From Whitmania pigra (lineage: Eukaryota; Annelida; Clitellata; Hirudinida; Haemopidae): a stretch of 64,000 nt of DNA. Positions 50,001-62,955 of the stretch are shown piece after piece. The first letter of the stretch is position 1. Every line of letters begins with the position of its first letter. The stretch covers positions 1,559,501 to 1,623,500 of the forward strand of contig JAJTWR010000231.1 of NCBI GenBank assembly GCA_021613335.1. Reading direction: 5' to 3'. The position numbers and the translations under genes are program-made. The notes under the pieces are model-generated. The model was not told the DNA's origin, did no database searches, and was given only the letters and a program-made list of their open reading frames with translations.

Positions 50001-51485
50001 CTCCGTCTCTCGGGAGATGCAACAGGCAAAGATTCTTCAGCGAATCGGAGGATTCCGTCTCTCTCAGCAGAGTCGAGGTAAGTTATAATTTTTTTTAGTT
50101 TGAAAGCAAAAGAAATGAAATGTTTGTTAAATTTGCATTTCCTTAGGACGAGTACAGGCTTCAATTTGAAATGGAGAACCACGAGAAGGCTCGACCTGCC
50201 TGCGTCGAACACGAGATGAAGTTGAGGAATCTTCAGACCGTCCGCAAGATCAGCGATTCCGTGCTCGGACAGGTTCGAATGTTCAAGGGCTTGCAATTCA
50301 TAACTAATTGTTATTTTGTCCTGGTGCTTTCATTCTTTACTAAATGGTTATTGAAATAGTTAGCTTGTTACTAATTGAGAATAACAACATAATTAATTAC
50401 TGAGAATAATTCCGGTGCCACCAGATTCACCATGAATTGGCCAAGTACCACGAGATGGGGAGATTCTGTGACAAGAAGAACATGGACGAGGCTGACATGG
50501 AAGCTGCCATTTTCCATGAGAGATTTGCAGCTGAACTTGGTGTCAAAGAGGCTTCTATGACTCTGGCTTGTGTGTACTTTGACCTGCCCAGAGAGATCAT
50601 GGTCAACATCGGCTTGGAGGTTTCTAGTTGTTTTTGATTGCCGTTAACAATTGTTACTATTTCGTCTCGTTTTTTATGCCACTATTTGTGATTAAACATC
50701 GGTATTGTTAAGTTACAAATATTTATTATTAATGTTATATTAATTGATTAACTAATGAAATGTTTGACACTTAATTGCTAGGAAATAGCCACTACTTTTA
50801 ATGTGCTGGTGCATGTACAAAGTGTTACTTTTCAATGATCATGTTTTGTTTGTAACAACTCCAAATATACTGAAGGAAATGAACTTTAAAAAATTATTCA
50901 GAAATCAGAAAAGAACCTTAAAAAGGGTGTGGAGTACATGTTGATGGCAGCTGATGCGGGGGACCGTGGTGCGATGCTTTACTTGGCCAGGGCTTACGAG
51001 ACGGGGTCGGGGCTCGACCAACCATGGTGAGGGTCGTTTTGGTGTGTTTCGTGGTTCGATTGGAAGTGCTCATCCCTGTGTATCACTTTATTTACCTGTT
51101 CTCAGTCGTTCTTACAAGAAGGCAGTCGAATGGTACGAGGCAGTTTTGGGCACAAACTCCGAAGATGCCGTCGGAGAATACGATCCGACGTCGGACTGCC
51201 CCTCCTACGAGATCCTGGCGAAGATGGCAAACATGTACCTGACTGGAGATGAAGACCTGGATAAAGATCCATCTTATGCAGGTTCGATTATGCCTTGTTC
51301 GATTGCTAGACCTTTGTTATCTCGATTCGTAGCACGTTCACCTGTGATGATGTCGTAAATGTTCCACTGCAGGTGATCTGTACACAAGAGCAGCAGAATG
51401 TGCCACAGCTGCTATGAAAGGCAGAACTGCCAACAAGTATTATGCTCTCGCTGAAGAAGCTTGGGCATCAGTTGAAGAGGAGTGA
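47042..51485 (+). CDS. EEF2K: Eukaryotic elongation factor 2 kinase (alpha-kinase), 13 coding exons
   Basis: Exons: 47042-47284, 47540-47800, 48009-48046, 48305-48479, 48658-48807, 49192-49449, 49643-49833, 49912-50077, 50147-50272, 50425-50619, 50902-51026, 51106-51281, 51373-51485. Phases fit throughout and give 738 aa; human eEF2K has 725. Seen: the DPWERFH calmodulin-binding-type segment before the kinase, NYVAKAYI with the ATP-site Lys at 202, LWGEEYNRHNPPKK, the nearly invariant block FTFERSGHQLIVVDIQGVGD, a DPQIH segment, the zinc-site cluster H344-x-C346-x3-C350, and C-terminal Sel1-like helices ending YALAEEAWASVEE. In the family this calcium/calmodulin-dependent atypical kinase phosphorylates eEF2 and slows elongation. 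Exon 2 adds a His/Asn-rich stretch not in the human protein. The exon 1 donor (CCG|GTTAGC) is the least certain splice site. Confidence 0.95.
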
Positions 51486-54400
51486 TTATGATTATGATGA
51501 TTATGATGTTGTTTAAAACAGTGACAATTTATATTTATGTTTTAATGAACTTCTTGCACCTATCACCAATGTGATCTCGGGAGTATTTGACTTAAAAATG
51601 TTCTTCTTGCACGGACGAGCATGTGATTTCAGTTCGTCTGCTTTCTCAGTCACATTTTAGAGCTTGTTGTAAAGCAATATTGGGCAATTTATTTTTCATT
51701 TCATCTGTTATTTCTTGCTTTGGCTATTTTTTTTTTGACTATTGACAAAAGATTTACTAATTGTCTCAAACATGATTTTGCTGGAATTGAGGATTGTGTT
51801 TCACTGCTGTCTTTTTTTTAAATATTGCTACTGCTGTTTTGCACCGAGAAAATTGGCTGAAGTTATTGACTGTTTCCAGAAACAAAGGTGGTTATGAAAT
51901 ATTCAGGAGTTTAGCATTAAAATTGTTCTTCTTGGTATTTTAAATTTTTATTGAAGTTATTACTTCATTTGCCCATTGGAATGTTTTCTCTTTCACAGCT
52001 TTGCTCTGCCATAACATCGTGGTTCTATTTCAACATTCATTTTTTTAAAGACTACAGCTGTTGTGATGGGATTCATGTGATAACAGTCTTTTTGATGTGA
52101 TGCAATGCTTTCTTTATTTGGGGCTTTAGAGAGATGTGTTTTCAACAAAAGACTTATGATTTCTTTTCCATTTTGATTGTGGTTTTGATGGCAACAAACT
52201 GTCACTCAACCATCATCTTTCAATTTTACCACCAATTTGATGATAATGTCCGAACGTGATAAGTCATTGTTCATCCTTTGAGAGTGGGAGTTGGTTGACA
52301 TCGATTGGAGACTTGTCACGTCATTACCGAGGGACAGTCTGATGTTATGCACCATAAATGGTGCCGGTGTTTCATGACTTTTGCCTGCTTTTCTTAGTGC
52401 TCTTGGTTTATTTAAGTTGAATATTTTTCTTATTATCCCGTTAGAAACATGAATTTCATAGCAGAGGGCGCGTTTGCTGCTTGACAACCGAACAATTTGC
52501 TGCCATTGGCAAAGGTTGGCTTGGTTTGTTGATTTGCATATTCATTGAATTTCATTGATTTGACAATTGCGAGTGCGAGTGCCAGAGGCGGGTATCTGTT
52601 AATATGGTCTCGTAAGTATGCACCCGATTTTGGTAATTGCCAAACTTTCTCTACGTTAAGAATTTATTCTTTCGATAGTGCCCCCTTTGACGAGACGTTT
52701 ATATTAATAGTTAACAACAGCTGATTACTTGTTAGCCTGACATCCAACTTTTTCGTTCTTGAGTGCGTTTGCCTTGATTTTTTTATTCTTTCAATTTTTG
52801 AAGAGGTTGGGTGTGGTTGCGCAGGTATAGGTGCATAGGCTTAAACTCACTGGACCAGTGACAGCGTCAACGGGTTGTTGTTAACAGGTTGATGACGTCG
52901 AAGCAGTAGTGCGCGGCACAACTGCCAACTTCGACTTCTGCCTTTTCGCAGAACTTGAAGATTACGACTCCCTGACTTTTCAGCTCAAATGGAAATGGCT
53001 CGCATGACAGTTGCACACAGGATATTGCTCGCATAGATTATTGAGCGCATGGGTAATCGCGGTGAAGTGTGTGCAGCTGACGTGTGGAATATCGCCATTT
53101 GAGCAGCAGTCTGGTTACCGAAGATTGCAGCAATGAATACCAACGAAACACGTGCCTGGAGGGTCGAACATTTAGTTCACGTTCCGACACGATGTTTTTG
53201 GGTGTGGTGGCTCCCTGGAACTAAAGCTATTTCGGTGCTTGTCATGTCCTTTGTTAGCCCGGGCCTCCACAGACCAAATCTTGACTGCCTTCCCGAAAAC
53301 AATGCAGATGAAACATAATAAGTAGCCTGCATATTAGCAGGATCAACCAGTGACACAATTTCTACTTGAGTTCTTTCTCGAGTTGTTTAGCTGGAAACAG
53401 ACTTGATGGCAGACGCTAACGAGAAGTTTGGGGTATCCGTTTACTTGATGATCCTCCATACATTATCCTATTTATAGCAATTTCGCCCTAGCGAAAGAAA
53501 ATTCAGTCCAGTTTACCACCTACAAAAGTTTTAAACATGAGTTGCATCAAAACTCAGAAAATAGGTTACATTTTAATTTCACTCGACTGCAAAAGTTCAC
53601 TTTGCTATACAAGACCTGCAATAGTAAAAATGTAACTCATTCATACAAACGTAATTTTAGAACGCTTTTTAACCATGTTCTCTGAAACTTCTGGATAATT
53701 ATGTGTACATGCATTTCATTGTTCATGCCACAAGAAATGTCAAAACGCCAAGCGAATTGCAGAATCAGCTATTTAAAAAAAAATTAATAAAATCATCCAT
53801 ATCAAATAAAACCTCCATTCGATGAACCTCATAAACCGCTCAAATATTGTAGCCCAAGTTATTTGCTCTTTGACCAAACGTTTGTGTTTTAAACTCATGA
53901 GAAAGTAGAAATGTGAAAGCGTTCCAATGATACAAATAAAAGGTCTGAAAATAATATTAAATCTTAACAGGCGAAGATGTACTTTCATAATTTTAAACAT
54001 ACTTTTTATACCGACAATTGATTGTAATTAAGATTAATTTTTCGTCAATACAAGAGTTGGAAAGTGACGTGGTTACAAGGACATCCTTCACAAGCGAGAG
54101 GTTCACAACAACAAATTCAAAACAAAAACCAAGAATGCTTTCATAGCAACCATTATCTAAACTTCTTAAGAAATAAGTGATAAATTTTCATTATTTGTAT
54201 ATCATAACATTATTGTTAGTCAAACTTTGAGCAGATGAACTATCAAGCAAATTAAACAATCATATATGTGAGCTAATATCAATATCCCATATTCTTTAAT
54301 TTCCTTAATTTAAAGTTTAAATTTTAAACATAATTTAAACACGTTGCATAAAAATCATTATCACTTTTAAATTATCAACCATTAAGTCCTCCATCCCGGC

Positions 54401-54846
54401 TCACATCTTCAAGAAAGACTAATGAGAGTGTTTGCAGTCAATGAATCGAGACTGAAGTAACAATCCAAAAAGGACAAAATTGGACAGGTTAGGCAGGTTA
54501 AGGAATATCTCAAGCTCTTAAGAACTGATGTTTGTCAAACCTTAAATCAATCACTTTGTGAGACCAACATATTGAGAGTGAATTCTCTCAATTGGAACAT
54601 CTAGCATGTCACAGGTCACAAAATGAAGAGAAAAATAACTTAATTAATGAAAATAATTTTGACGGTAAATTTAAATAAAAACCGTAAGGAGAGTCTCATG
54701 TGCCTTGAATTTGTACAAGTTTCTAAGGATGCAGTCAAAACTTTGCCAAGAGCTTTTTTCAGTACACTTGAATAATTTCAGCACTTCCATTCGTATTACG
54801 TTTGAGCATTCTTAATTTCAGTCAGACTTTAAAAGGATAAAGGCCG
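51486..54846. other. Interval between eEF2K and the FRMD6-like gene 3' end
   Basis: The first part is T-rich and probably eEF2K 3'UTR; an ATTAAA occurs near 51916 but no clear AATAAA follows the stop. 52440-53350 is distinctly less AT-rich, with an octamer ATTTGCAT near 52533 and short open frames, and is treated as a finding. From 53350 to 54846 the sequence is AT-rich, presumably including the 3'UTR of the minus-strand FERM gene. No further gene is supported. Confidence 0.45.
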
Positions 54847-57800
54847 CTACGTCTGCTGCGATTCTCCGTCGCAAACTAAAGCCGCCAAGTTGGAAGGGAA
54901 GGACCTGACGTTTTGCTGGAGAGATGGATCCTTGAGGAGGGCATTGACCAGTGGAAAAGACAACTTGGAGTCCTCAGAATTCTTGTAGTCCCTCAGGTAG
55001 GTGATGTTCGAATGGTGGCGCTGAACGGGCTTCCCTCGTCCTCTCTCTTTTGTCGCCATCTCGCCGGGTTCGGATTCGGTCGACGATGCTTTCCGCAACG
55101 TTTTCGTCCCGGGCACCTTTAAATCCTTGAAAATCAAAATATCGTCGACGGTAAAGTTAATTCCTTCTAGACAATTAAGACATTATTCGGGTAAAGAAAT
55201 CTTAATCGACCAACTTGTGGACTGGAACTGCAAGGCATTTGTTCAAAAACCTGGAAATTCTTCCTGTTCAACAATGGCGTTGACAGCTGAACTTGTTCTG
55301 CGAACAGCGGAGATACGGCTTTGATCTTCTGAGGCTGAACCTGGAAGGCCTGTAGGTGATGATGATGATGATGTTGCATCCATTGCTCGTAGGAATTGAG
55401 CGACGACCTATGAAAAGGAAATCGCCGATCGGGAAGCAAGTCGGAAGGTTGAAATTCGAAAGGCCGTCGATGCTGCTGCGGTTGTTGGACCGGAACGGAG
55501 GCACCGTAATCTTCGACCGAACCGAGGAGCGGGAATTGGAAGTCGAGGATGCTGGGAGGCTGAGGCTGGTCGGGAAGCTCGGGGCTCGAAGAACCGGTCG
55601 CCCAATTAAAATCGGAATAGCTGCCGCCGGGCGGCCGGTCTAATTCAAAATCTTCGCGACCGATGAACTCGTCTGATTCGAACTCGAGACCTCTCGAGCC
55701 CGAGGCGAGTCGCATTTTGGAATTCTTCGCCACGTCCTCGTAAGCGGGAGGAGGGGGTCTGTGCGAAACCTCTTCCGCTTCGTCGACTTCTTCGAGACAA
55801 TCTTCCGACTCGACGTCACCGACGTTTTCTTCGATGGAATTCTTCTGAAGAGACTCGTTCAACATTCCAGAGCCAGTGTTGTTTTCTTGGGAGTAGCTGA
55901 AAAGGTTGTTGATGCTGTTTTGATGGTAGACGGGCATGCTGTAGACGGAAAGCGGTGTGCTTTTGTACATGCAGTGTCCAACGTAGTTCTGGAGAGGCAC
56001 GAGATTGGTTATCTGTTCTGATGAATGTACAGGTGCACACTCTAAGGACCTCAAATGCCTCTTCATAAGTCGTCCACTGCAACTTGCCCTCCAAAAAAGA
56101 CTTTGTTGGCCAGAGTTGCCTGTCGGATGACGTGTGATGGGATGATGATGTAGCAGGGATTGATGGAGTTGTTGTTGCTGTTGCTGTTGTGGCTGGTGTT
56201 GGTTATTGTACAAATAAGGACTCAGAGGAGTGCCCAGATAGGAAGTGTGACGATATACACCCGTATTTTTGGGAGTGCCTGTAAAGATATTAATTCGTGT
56301 TAATGAAAAAACATCTATTAACTATAATAGTGCATATAAAACAAGTTGATATATTTATATTAACTATAATAGTGCATATAAAACAAGTCAATATAATTAT
56401 AATAGTCTATTCTACAACTGAAAACCCACTGGAACCTAAAGCAAGGCACTGATCAAAGGGAGAAAGGTTGGAGGAAAGAGGAGTGACTGTAGTGATGTTC
56501 TGGGAGTCTGAGTTTGGTGGTGTGTCGATGAGGATCTCGTTCTCCATTAAATTCAGGTCGTCGAAGTTCAATTCCTCCAAACTTTTCTTCAACACAGGAG
56601 CCATCATGTCTGATTCTGTCAAGTTGCTGGCAAGAGTTATTGGGGCAGGGGTTCTATGATCATTCTGTTCCTCCAACAAAGTGTCTCCTTAAAACAAAAC
56701 GAACCTTTTATATATAAAGACCTCCTCTCACTCACTTATTCCAATATTAGATATGTATTTTATAAAAATCTTGCAGAATTAAAATTAAACATCGTACGAT
56801 ATTAATAATAACACAAAAACACAAGATGACACAACAACCTTGTAATGATTTACTCTGCATGGTTTCTCCATTGTCAACTTGGTTCATGGTTTCTGACACT
56901 CCATTCTTAACCTCCAATGAAATACCCACTGCTTCCAAACTTTTGAGGCTCAAACAAATATTACATTTTCTCTCGTCAAGGCTACCAAGGCTACCGGAAA
57001 GGAGTCCGTTGCGACGGTCTGAAATCTCGGGCAGCGCATCCACGTTAGGATTGGCAGCGTTCGGTTCGATGCCCTCGTCGATGCTCGGAGCGGTGTCCGT
57101 GCTGCTAACGCTGACAGAAGCGGCGACGACAACGCGTTTCGGGTCGTCCGAGCGGTGGTCGAATGCCGTCCCGTTGCCGGCGATCCGACGTCTCGTGCCG
57201 TTTTCTCTGCTTTTGTCTGCCGCTCGATCGTCGTCTTGCAAGTCGCTGGGGACGTATTTTTCCGGCCACCAACCAGCATCTCTGTCTTCCTGGTGTTTCA
57301 GTTCCGCCAGACGAGGGTTGATAGTTTGCTGGAACTTCTGGGTTGCTTTGCAGAGGTTCCGAAGGTGAACGCACCATTCCTTCGAGCGAGTGAAACACGA
57401 CAATCGGATTTCGTTGTTAACCCCGCAAGTGACCTCAAACTTTTTTCTCTGAATAGTATTAACATTACAAATGATTAAAATTATAAATTATAATGCCATA
57501 GATAAGACAAAGTTAAGAATGCGAGAAATGCACTTTAAGAAGTATCTGTAGTTTATAAAACAAAAACTCTAATGATAAGGGAACCTATAATTAACCATTT
57601 TAGCAGTTGACCCAAATTAAGTTGGCAATCATTTATTATTTTCCACGTTCATATTTACAGTGAAAAGACCAACTAAAATCTTTTCTTTACGAACCAACCC
57701 AAAATGACATTGAGGAAGTATGAAAGAAGTAATTGATATTTTTAACAAAAGCCACGATGGTTCGAAAGCAATTGTGAATCTAGTTTTAGCGAGTTAGAAG

Positions 57801-60460
57801 AAGGCAATTGAAACAATGGCACTGGAATTGCGTCCTCATGAGGTCAGCTGTAATTGGGTCAAGGCAGTGTCACCAGTCCTTGAGGCTGGACTTGCGTGGA
57901 TCTCTTTAGATTATAATCAAATAATTATTTCTCATAAGCTCATTACAGAAGTTATTTTCATTTTGATTGTTCCCCTAAGGTTTCAAGCATGTTTTTAAAT
58001 TGTCATAAAAAAGAAATTGTTCGCAGCAATATGTAAATTATGAGTTAAATAACACGAGATTTACACCTAATATTTTTGTAATTCACTCACATCACAGTTG
58101 AATTTGGGGAAGGTGGACCACGGGAAGGATGCGGTGGGTGCGAGGAACCCGTTGCAGCCTTCATGAACGTGCAAGCCGACGGGTCCAATGGCCAATGAGA
58201 AGTTGTCTTGAATTATAATTAAATGTAATATACAGTCTATACAAGCTTAATAAATAATTTAATATAATATACAGTCTATACAAGCTTAATAAATAATTTA
58301 TTATAATATACAGTCTACACAAGCTTAATAAATAATTTATTACAATATACAGTCTATACAAGCTTAATAAATAATTTAATATAATATACAGTCTACACAA
58401 GCTTAATAAATAATTTATTACAATATACAGTCTATACAAGCTTAATAAATAATTTAATATAATATACAGTCTATACAAGCTTAATAAATAATTTAATATA
58501 ATATACAGTCTACACAAGCTTAATAAATAATTTATTACAATATACAGTCTATACGAGCTTAATAAATAATTAACCTAGGAAGGATATCCAAAATTTAAAT
58601 AAATGAATTAATCTGATAAAGTAATAAAGTAAAGGGTAACATAGTAATGGTAGTTGAAGAGTTAATAATTTTTTGAGCATGCAATTAATTTGTCTGAACG
58701 GATATAATTAACTGGTATATTAATAAATATTTGACAAAACCCACCAGTTTCATCGTATTTCTTCCTGGTGACTCTGTACAAATGGAAGTTGTGACTGCAG
58801 GGAAGCGAGGACAACTCCGTGATGAAGATGAGTCGAGCATCCCTCGACAGGGCCTCCGACGACATGTCCCTGTGCATGTTCGGCAGGTTGGCACTCATGT
58901 AATCGAGGCCCCGTCTCATGATCACCTGGTAGACGGAAAAAGAGTTCACTATTTTAGGATAACAATGAAGAGTTTAGATAATTAACCAATTTATGATAAC
59001 AATATGGAGTTGTTAATAATAATAATAATAATAATAATATCAATAATAATAATAATAATAAACTATGTTTTGATAACAATGAAGAGTTGCAAATAAACTA
59101 AACTCCTTTTGAATTTCACAAAATCGATAGGAAAATCACAGATACATTTAGGCAACAAGAACAAGAACAAACCCATGAGGGTAGGTAATCTTGGGGTTTG
59201 AAATATTCACTGTTGCTGTGGAGTTCAGCCTTGTAGGGACCGTGGTCAGTGATGAGTGCATAGGCAGACAGAAGGAAGCACTTCTCCTCGCTTATGGAAA
59301 GGTTGTAAGTAAGAAAATTTTCTTTCAACTGAAGGTAATACAGGTGTCTTGTGGTTCTGTACCTGAGCAGGGATGTGACGATACATTTTAATTACCTTGT
59401 TCATGTTATTGTCAGGAACTTGTAAACACGTGTTAAATAGAAGTTCATTTGATAGTCACCATTCTGAGAACATTCACTGCCTCGGTAATGAATAGATGGC
59501 AGCGCAAACAGGAAACTATGTGGGTGGTCGTGTTGTTGTGGTTAATTGGAATACAATCACAATTGCTAATGAACATATCTTAGAACAATCAACTGGCTTG
59601 ATATCGGACCACTGGTGGTAGTAATGATAATGAGCTCATTAAAGTCAACATCATCATTCGATACCATTTCATCCAATTTAAGAACTCATTAAGTTGCTGG
59701 ATCCCTAGTGGAAGCATCGACAAAATTCACATGTTTAATGTCTGCGTTTTAATGTTCATGTTCAATGTATGTAGTTCTGCAAACAGAAGTAACGAGTAGA
59801 GAGGAGAGTTTGAAAGCCATTATAAAGAAGCGAAAGTTCACACGAGAAAGAAGCAGAAGCACACAGAAGAGAAATATTTCTCCTGAGCGACCTTAAAATT
59901 AAGACAGGCTTCACAGCCTAAAGATATGAATATTCTCATTCATCGGCAGCTCCATTGACATATTGATACTACTAGCTGAGTTAACAACGAGGCTGAAGTA
60001 AAGAATGAGCCAAATATCTGAAACCGTTTAAACAGTCAAGTGAATGAAATTCACTGATAAATGATAAATGAGAGAACAACGTGTACACTCTCTTTCCTCT
60101 GAAATTACTCATCTCAGTGCTTGTGATGATGATGATGATGATGACGATGATGAAATAATAACATTATTATTTTATTACAACTCAAAGCAATAAACAAGAA
60201 CATAGGTATAATATTACATCATAAATACATAAAGCTCAACTAGGAATACAAAGGAAGCAGTCTAAATAGAAATTAGAAATATCGGCCTATTTGTCAAAAG
60301 AATATGATCATTCTGATGCAACATACTTCTCAAATAAGTCACTCACATTTCATTGTTCAAATAATGCCAATGTATAATGAAGCTCCTCTTATGAGAAGAC
60401 TTCAGATACATTCCTATAAATTAAATCATTTTTAAATAATGACAAAATAATACTCCTACA

Positions 60461-60492
<32 letters not shown>

Positions 60493-62955
60493 TAACAATA
60501 ATAATAATAATAATAACAATAACAACAACAATAATAATATTTTATTTTACTCTGTTAACATTAGATGTCAGAAAGGATAAAAAATAAGAAACGTAAATGT
60601 AAACAAGAACTTGTTAATCAAATAGAAAAATGTTGATTTTTTAAACATTCATTCACACATATATAATATATATGTTGAATATAACTATGTCGATATGAAT
60701 ATGGATATAAGAAAAAATATGGATATATATAAATAAATATAAAGATATAGTTAAAATTTAAAGTAATGTTTGCATCCTTAAAATGTTTACTGACAATTTT
60801 CTGGTTGACTTGGTAAAAATTGTTAAAGTATCAATAAGCCATTGATGAGTCAGCAAGTCAAACAACGACATTTATCATCAGATCATCTCGGCAATCCTAA
60901 GGAGTCACAAGTACATATTGTTACACCTAATTTAATTATAAGCTGACAAGCTTCAACGAACCAAATCCAGCTCCCTGATTGGATTAAAACTTAATTAGGT
61001 CGGCTTTTGAAAAAGTAGGTCAGGACATGCCCTAAACCGTAATTACAGGTTGCAATATTTTTAAAGAGGCAGAAGACTCCCACAGTAATCCATGAATCAT
61101 CATCATCACCACCATCGAATGACGAATGCAATCAGGTCACATAAGGCGCAGTGACGTCATATCTAGATATTTGGGTCAGATCGCTTCCGTCAATGGAATC
61201 CGGTGACTGGAGTGAATGAATTGATGCACTGATGCATTGATGCACCCATCCTCGGAGAGAACGTGTGCACGGATGGTTTGCACTTGGATGAAGCACGTGG
61301 AGATCACATGTGGAAGAGTAATTATTGGACGAGTGAAATGAAGAATAATTATTTCGAATGAACATTGTTCTCAAAGTCAGCATCAACTCCTGTCAGAATT
61401 CATCTCTCTTTCATCGTCTCCTCATTAAATCAATCGTCATCAAAGTCCGTGTCATCACAATCATCACCATCATTACAGTGATCATCATCATCATCATCAT
61501 CAACACGACCTGTGTCACCTTCGTCACCATCAAAATAATAACATTAACATGATAGCTAAGACATGTGTGGGTTAATTAGATAATTAATTTAATTAATTTT
61601 CATGCGCGAACATACAGGTGCAAGTGTTCAACAAGTGTTTGAGAATTACAATAATGAATTATAAACAAGAAATATGGAGAAGTACGACGGAAATTTTAAA
61701 TTGAATCAATGGCTGCATACACGTCTTCTTATAAACTTCCTGATCATAATCACCTTCATCATCATAATCATCATCATCACAACAAAATCATCATCACCTT
61801 CATCATCATAATCATCATCATCATCATCACAACAAAATCATAGCAGGAAGAAGCGGTAACAACAAAAGCAACAATATCAACAACAACAACAGCAAGAACC
61901 ATCATCTCATTACAATGAGGATTGAAAAGCAAACTACGAATTAAGCTAGCACAATCACTGAATCTGGTACTGACTTGAGCAGCCTCACTTCGTGGACGTA
62001 GTACATGACCCTGAAGAGAAAGGTCAAGCTGGGTTCATCCGCCCCCTCCTTTTGACCCCACATTTTAGGCGCCAATTTCTGCAGTTTGGTGTCCATGTGC
62101 ACAAAGAAATACTCGTTGTCTGCAAACATGTATTTGTTGCTTCGTTAGTATTCGTCTCGTTGTTACTGTTAAAGTTATTCTATCTTATTCTATCACCGTA
62201 ACCGTCATCGTTTTAGAATGTTCCTACTTTTGTCGCATTTCATCTCAGCATGATACGTGATAATGTGAAATGAACGTCAAATAAATAATTTATTCTTATT
62301 TACATCTTTATTTACATCTTATTTATCTTCAAAAGGTTGCAGAAGTTAACCTCGGAGAAGTGCCAAACCAAACAGGTCTGTCTCCTTGAGGTTGAGACTT
62401 TCACAAACTTCGTGGAAGATTTGAAGGACCCTTGCATTTTTGTTCTGCAGAAAGCAAACAAATATTTACATGAATGAATTACTGACTCTCGATTAATAAA
62501 ATCGTAATGTAATGCAATGAATTTGTGCTTTATTTAAGATGTGTGTGAGATTAGCAAGCATCGATTTATATTTCATTATTTCAAAAACATTTCAATCAAC
62601 AATTTCATTAAAATTAATGTTGATGCATTAAAAAACATGTTGAATTGAGAAATAATTGTAAAATAAAAAGCAATGAAAAGCACCAAACAAAGTACATTAA
62701 TTAGAACTAAAACACTTGATTGATTGAAAGTTGGATTGATTTACTATAGCATTCACATTGAACGACATACTGTTATTGCGATTATGGCTATAATTGATTC
62801 ACATTCACATTCACATTGGATGACACACAACAGACCTCCACTTTGACAAACATCTCCTTTTTATCGAGCAGCAGGACCCTGACGCGCCTGAAGTGCACGG
62901 GGGCGGCTGGAGTTGCCGGGTGAAGCATCGCTGGTCCATTTACCACCCTCTTCAT
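54847..62955 (-). CDS. FERM protein of the Expanded/FRMD6 (Willin) type with a PPxY tail, 10 coding exons
   Basis: Exons, 5' to 3' on the minus strand: 62955-62836, 62444-62351, 62119-61975, 59362-59173, 58925-58745, 58206-58091, 57448-56839, 56687-56436, 56278-55251, 55125-54847. Phases fit exactly and give 1004 aa. The first six exons and the start of exon 7 (residues about 15-330) form a FERM domain: ubiquitin-like lobe (RVRVLLLDKKEMF), LFGLALLRDNEYFF, the acyl-CoA-binding-like lobe with FLLSAYALITDHG and YFKPQDYLPSWV, LPNMHRD, and a PH-like lobe to FEVTCG. The wording is closest to vertebrate FRMD6/FRMD1 and fly Expanded. The roughly 670-residue tail has acidic, Gln-rich and His-rich stretches and PPPAY at 745-749. 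By family it would act at the apical junctional cortex upstream of Hippo signalling. The start is the first in-frame ATG (62955); an alternative is 62928. Confidence 0.88.
58209..58575. repeat. 39-bp minisatellite, about nine copies, in an intron of the FERM gene
   Basis: ACAGTCT recurs every 39 bases from 58232 to 58544. Units contain TACAGTCTATACAAGCTTAA with alternating CTATAC/CTACAC and TAATAT/TTATAA/TTACAA variants. It starts only a few bases upstream of exon 6 (upper edge 58206), so its edge forms part of that exon's acceptor region. A 118-codon Leu/Tyr-rich minus frame across it is an artefact. Confidence 0.95.
59425..61970. other. Largest intron of the FERM gene (59363-61974)
   Basis: Between exons 3 and 4 of the FERM gene. 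Holds ATG/GAT tracts (60126-60152), AAT/AAC tracts (60460-60540), ATC tracts (61475-61502) and a duplicated CAT/CAA-rich block (61740-61845). A less repetitive block at 60860-61060 contains TTAATTAGG and GGACATGCCC motifs. No exon is evident. Confidence 0.5.

Noticed and set aside
49544..50296. 250-codon minus-strand frame over eEF2K exons 7-9
   Set aside because: Shadow of the eEF2K coding exons; the plus-strand frame matches the family.
56826..57368. 180-codon plus-strand frame
   Set aside because: Antisense shadow of exon 7 of the minus-strand FERM gene, which continues in phase into its neighbours.
61034..61046. p53-type half-site GGACATGCCC
   Set aside because: A single half-site without a partner at suitable spacing; expected by chance in 64 kb.
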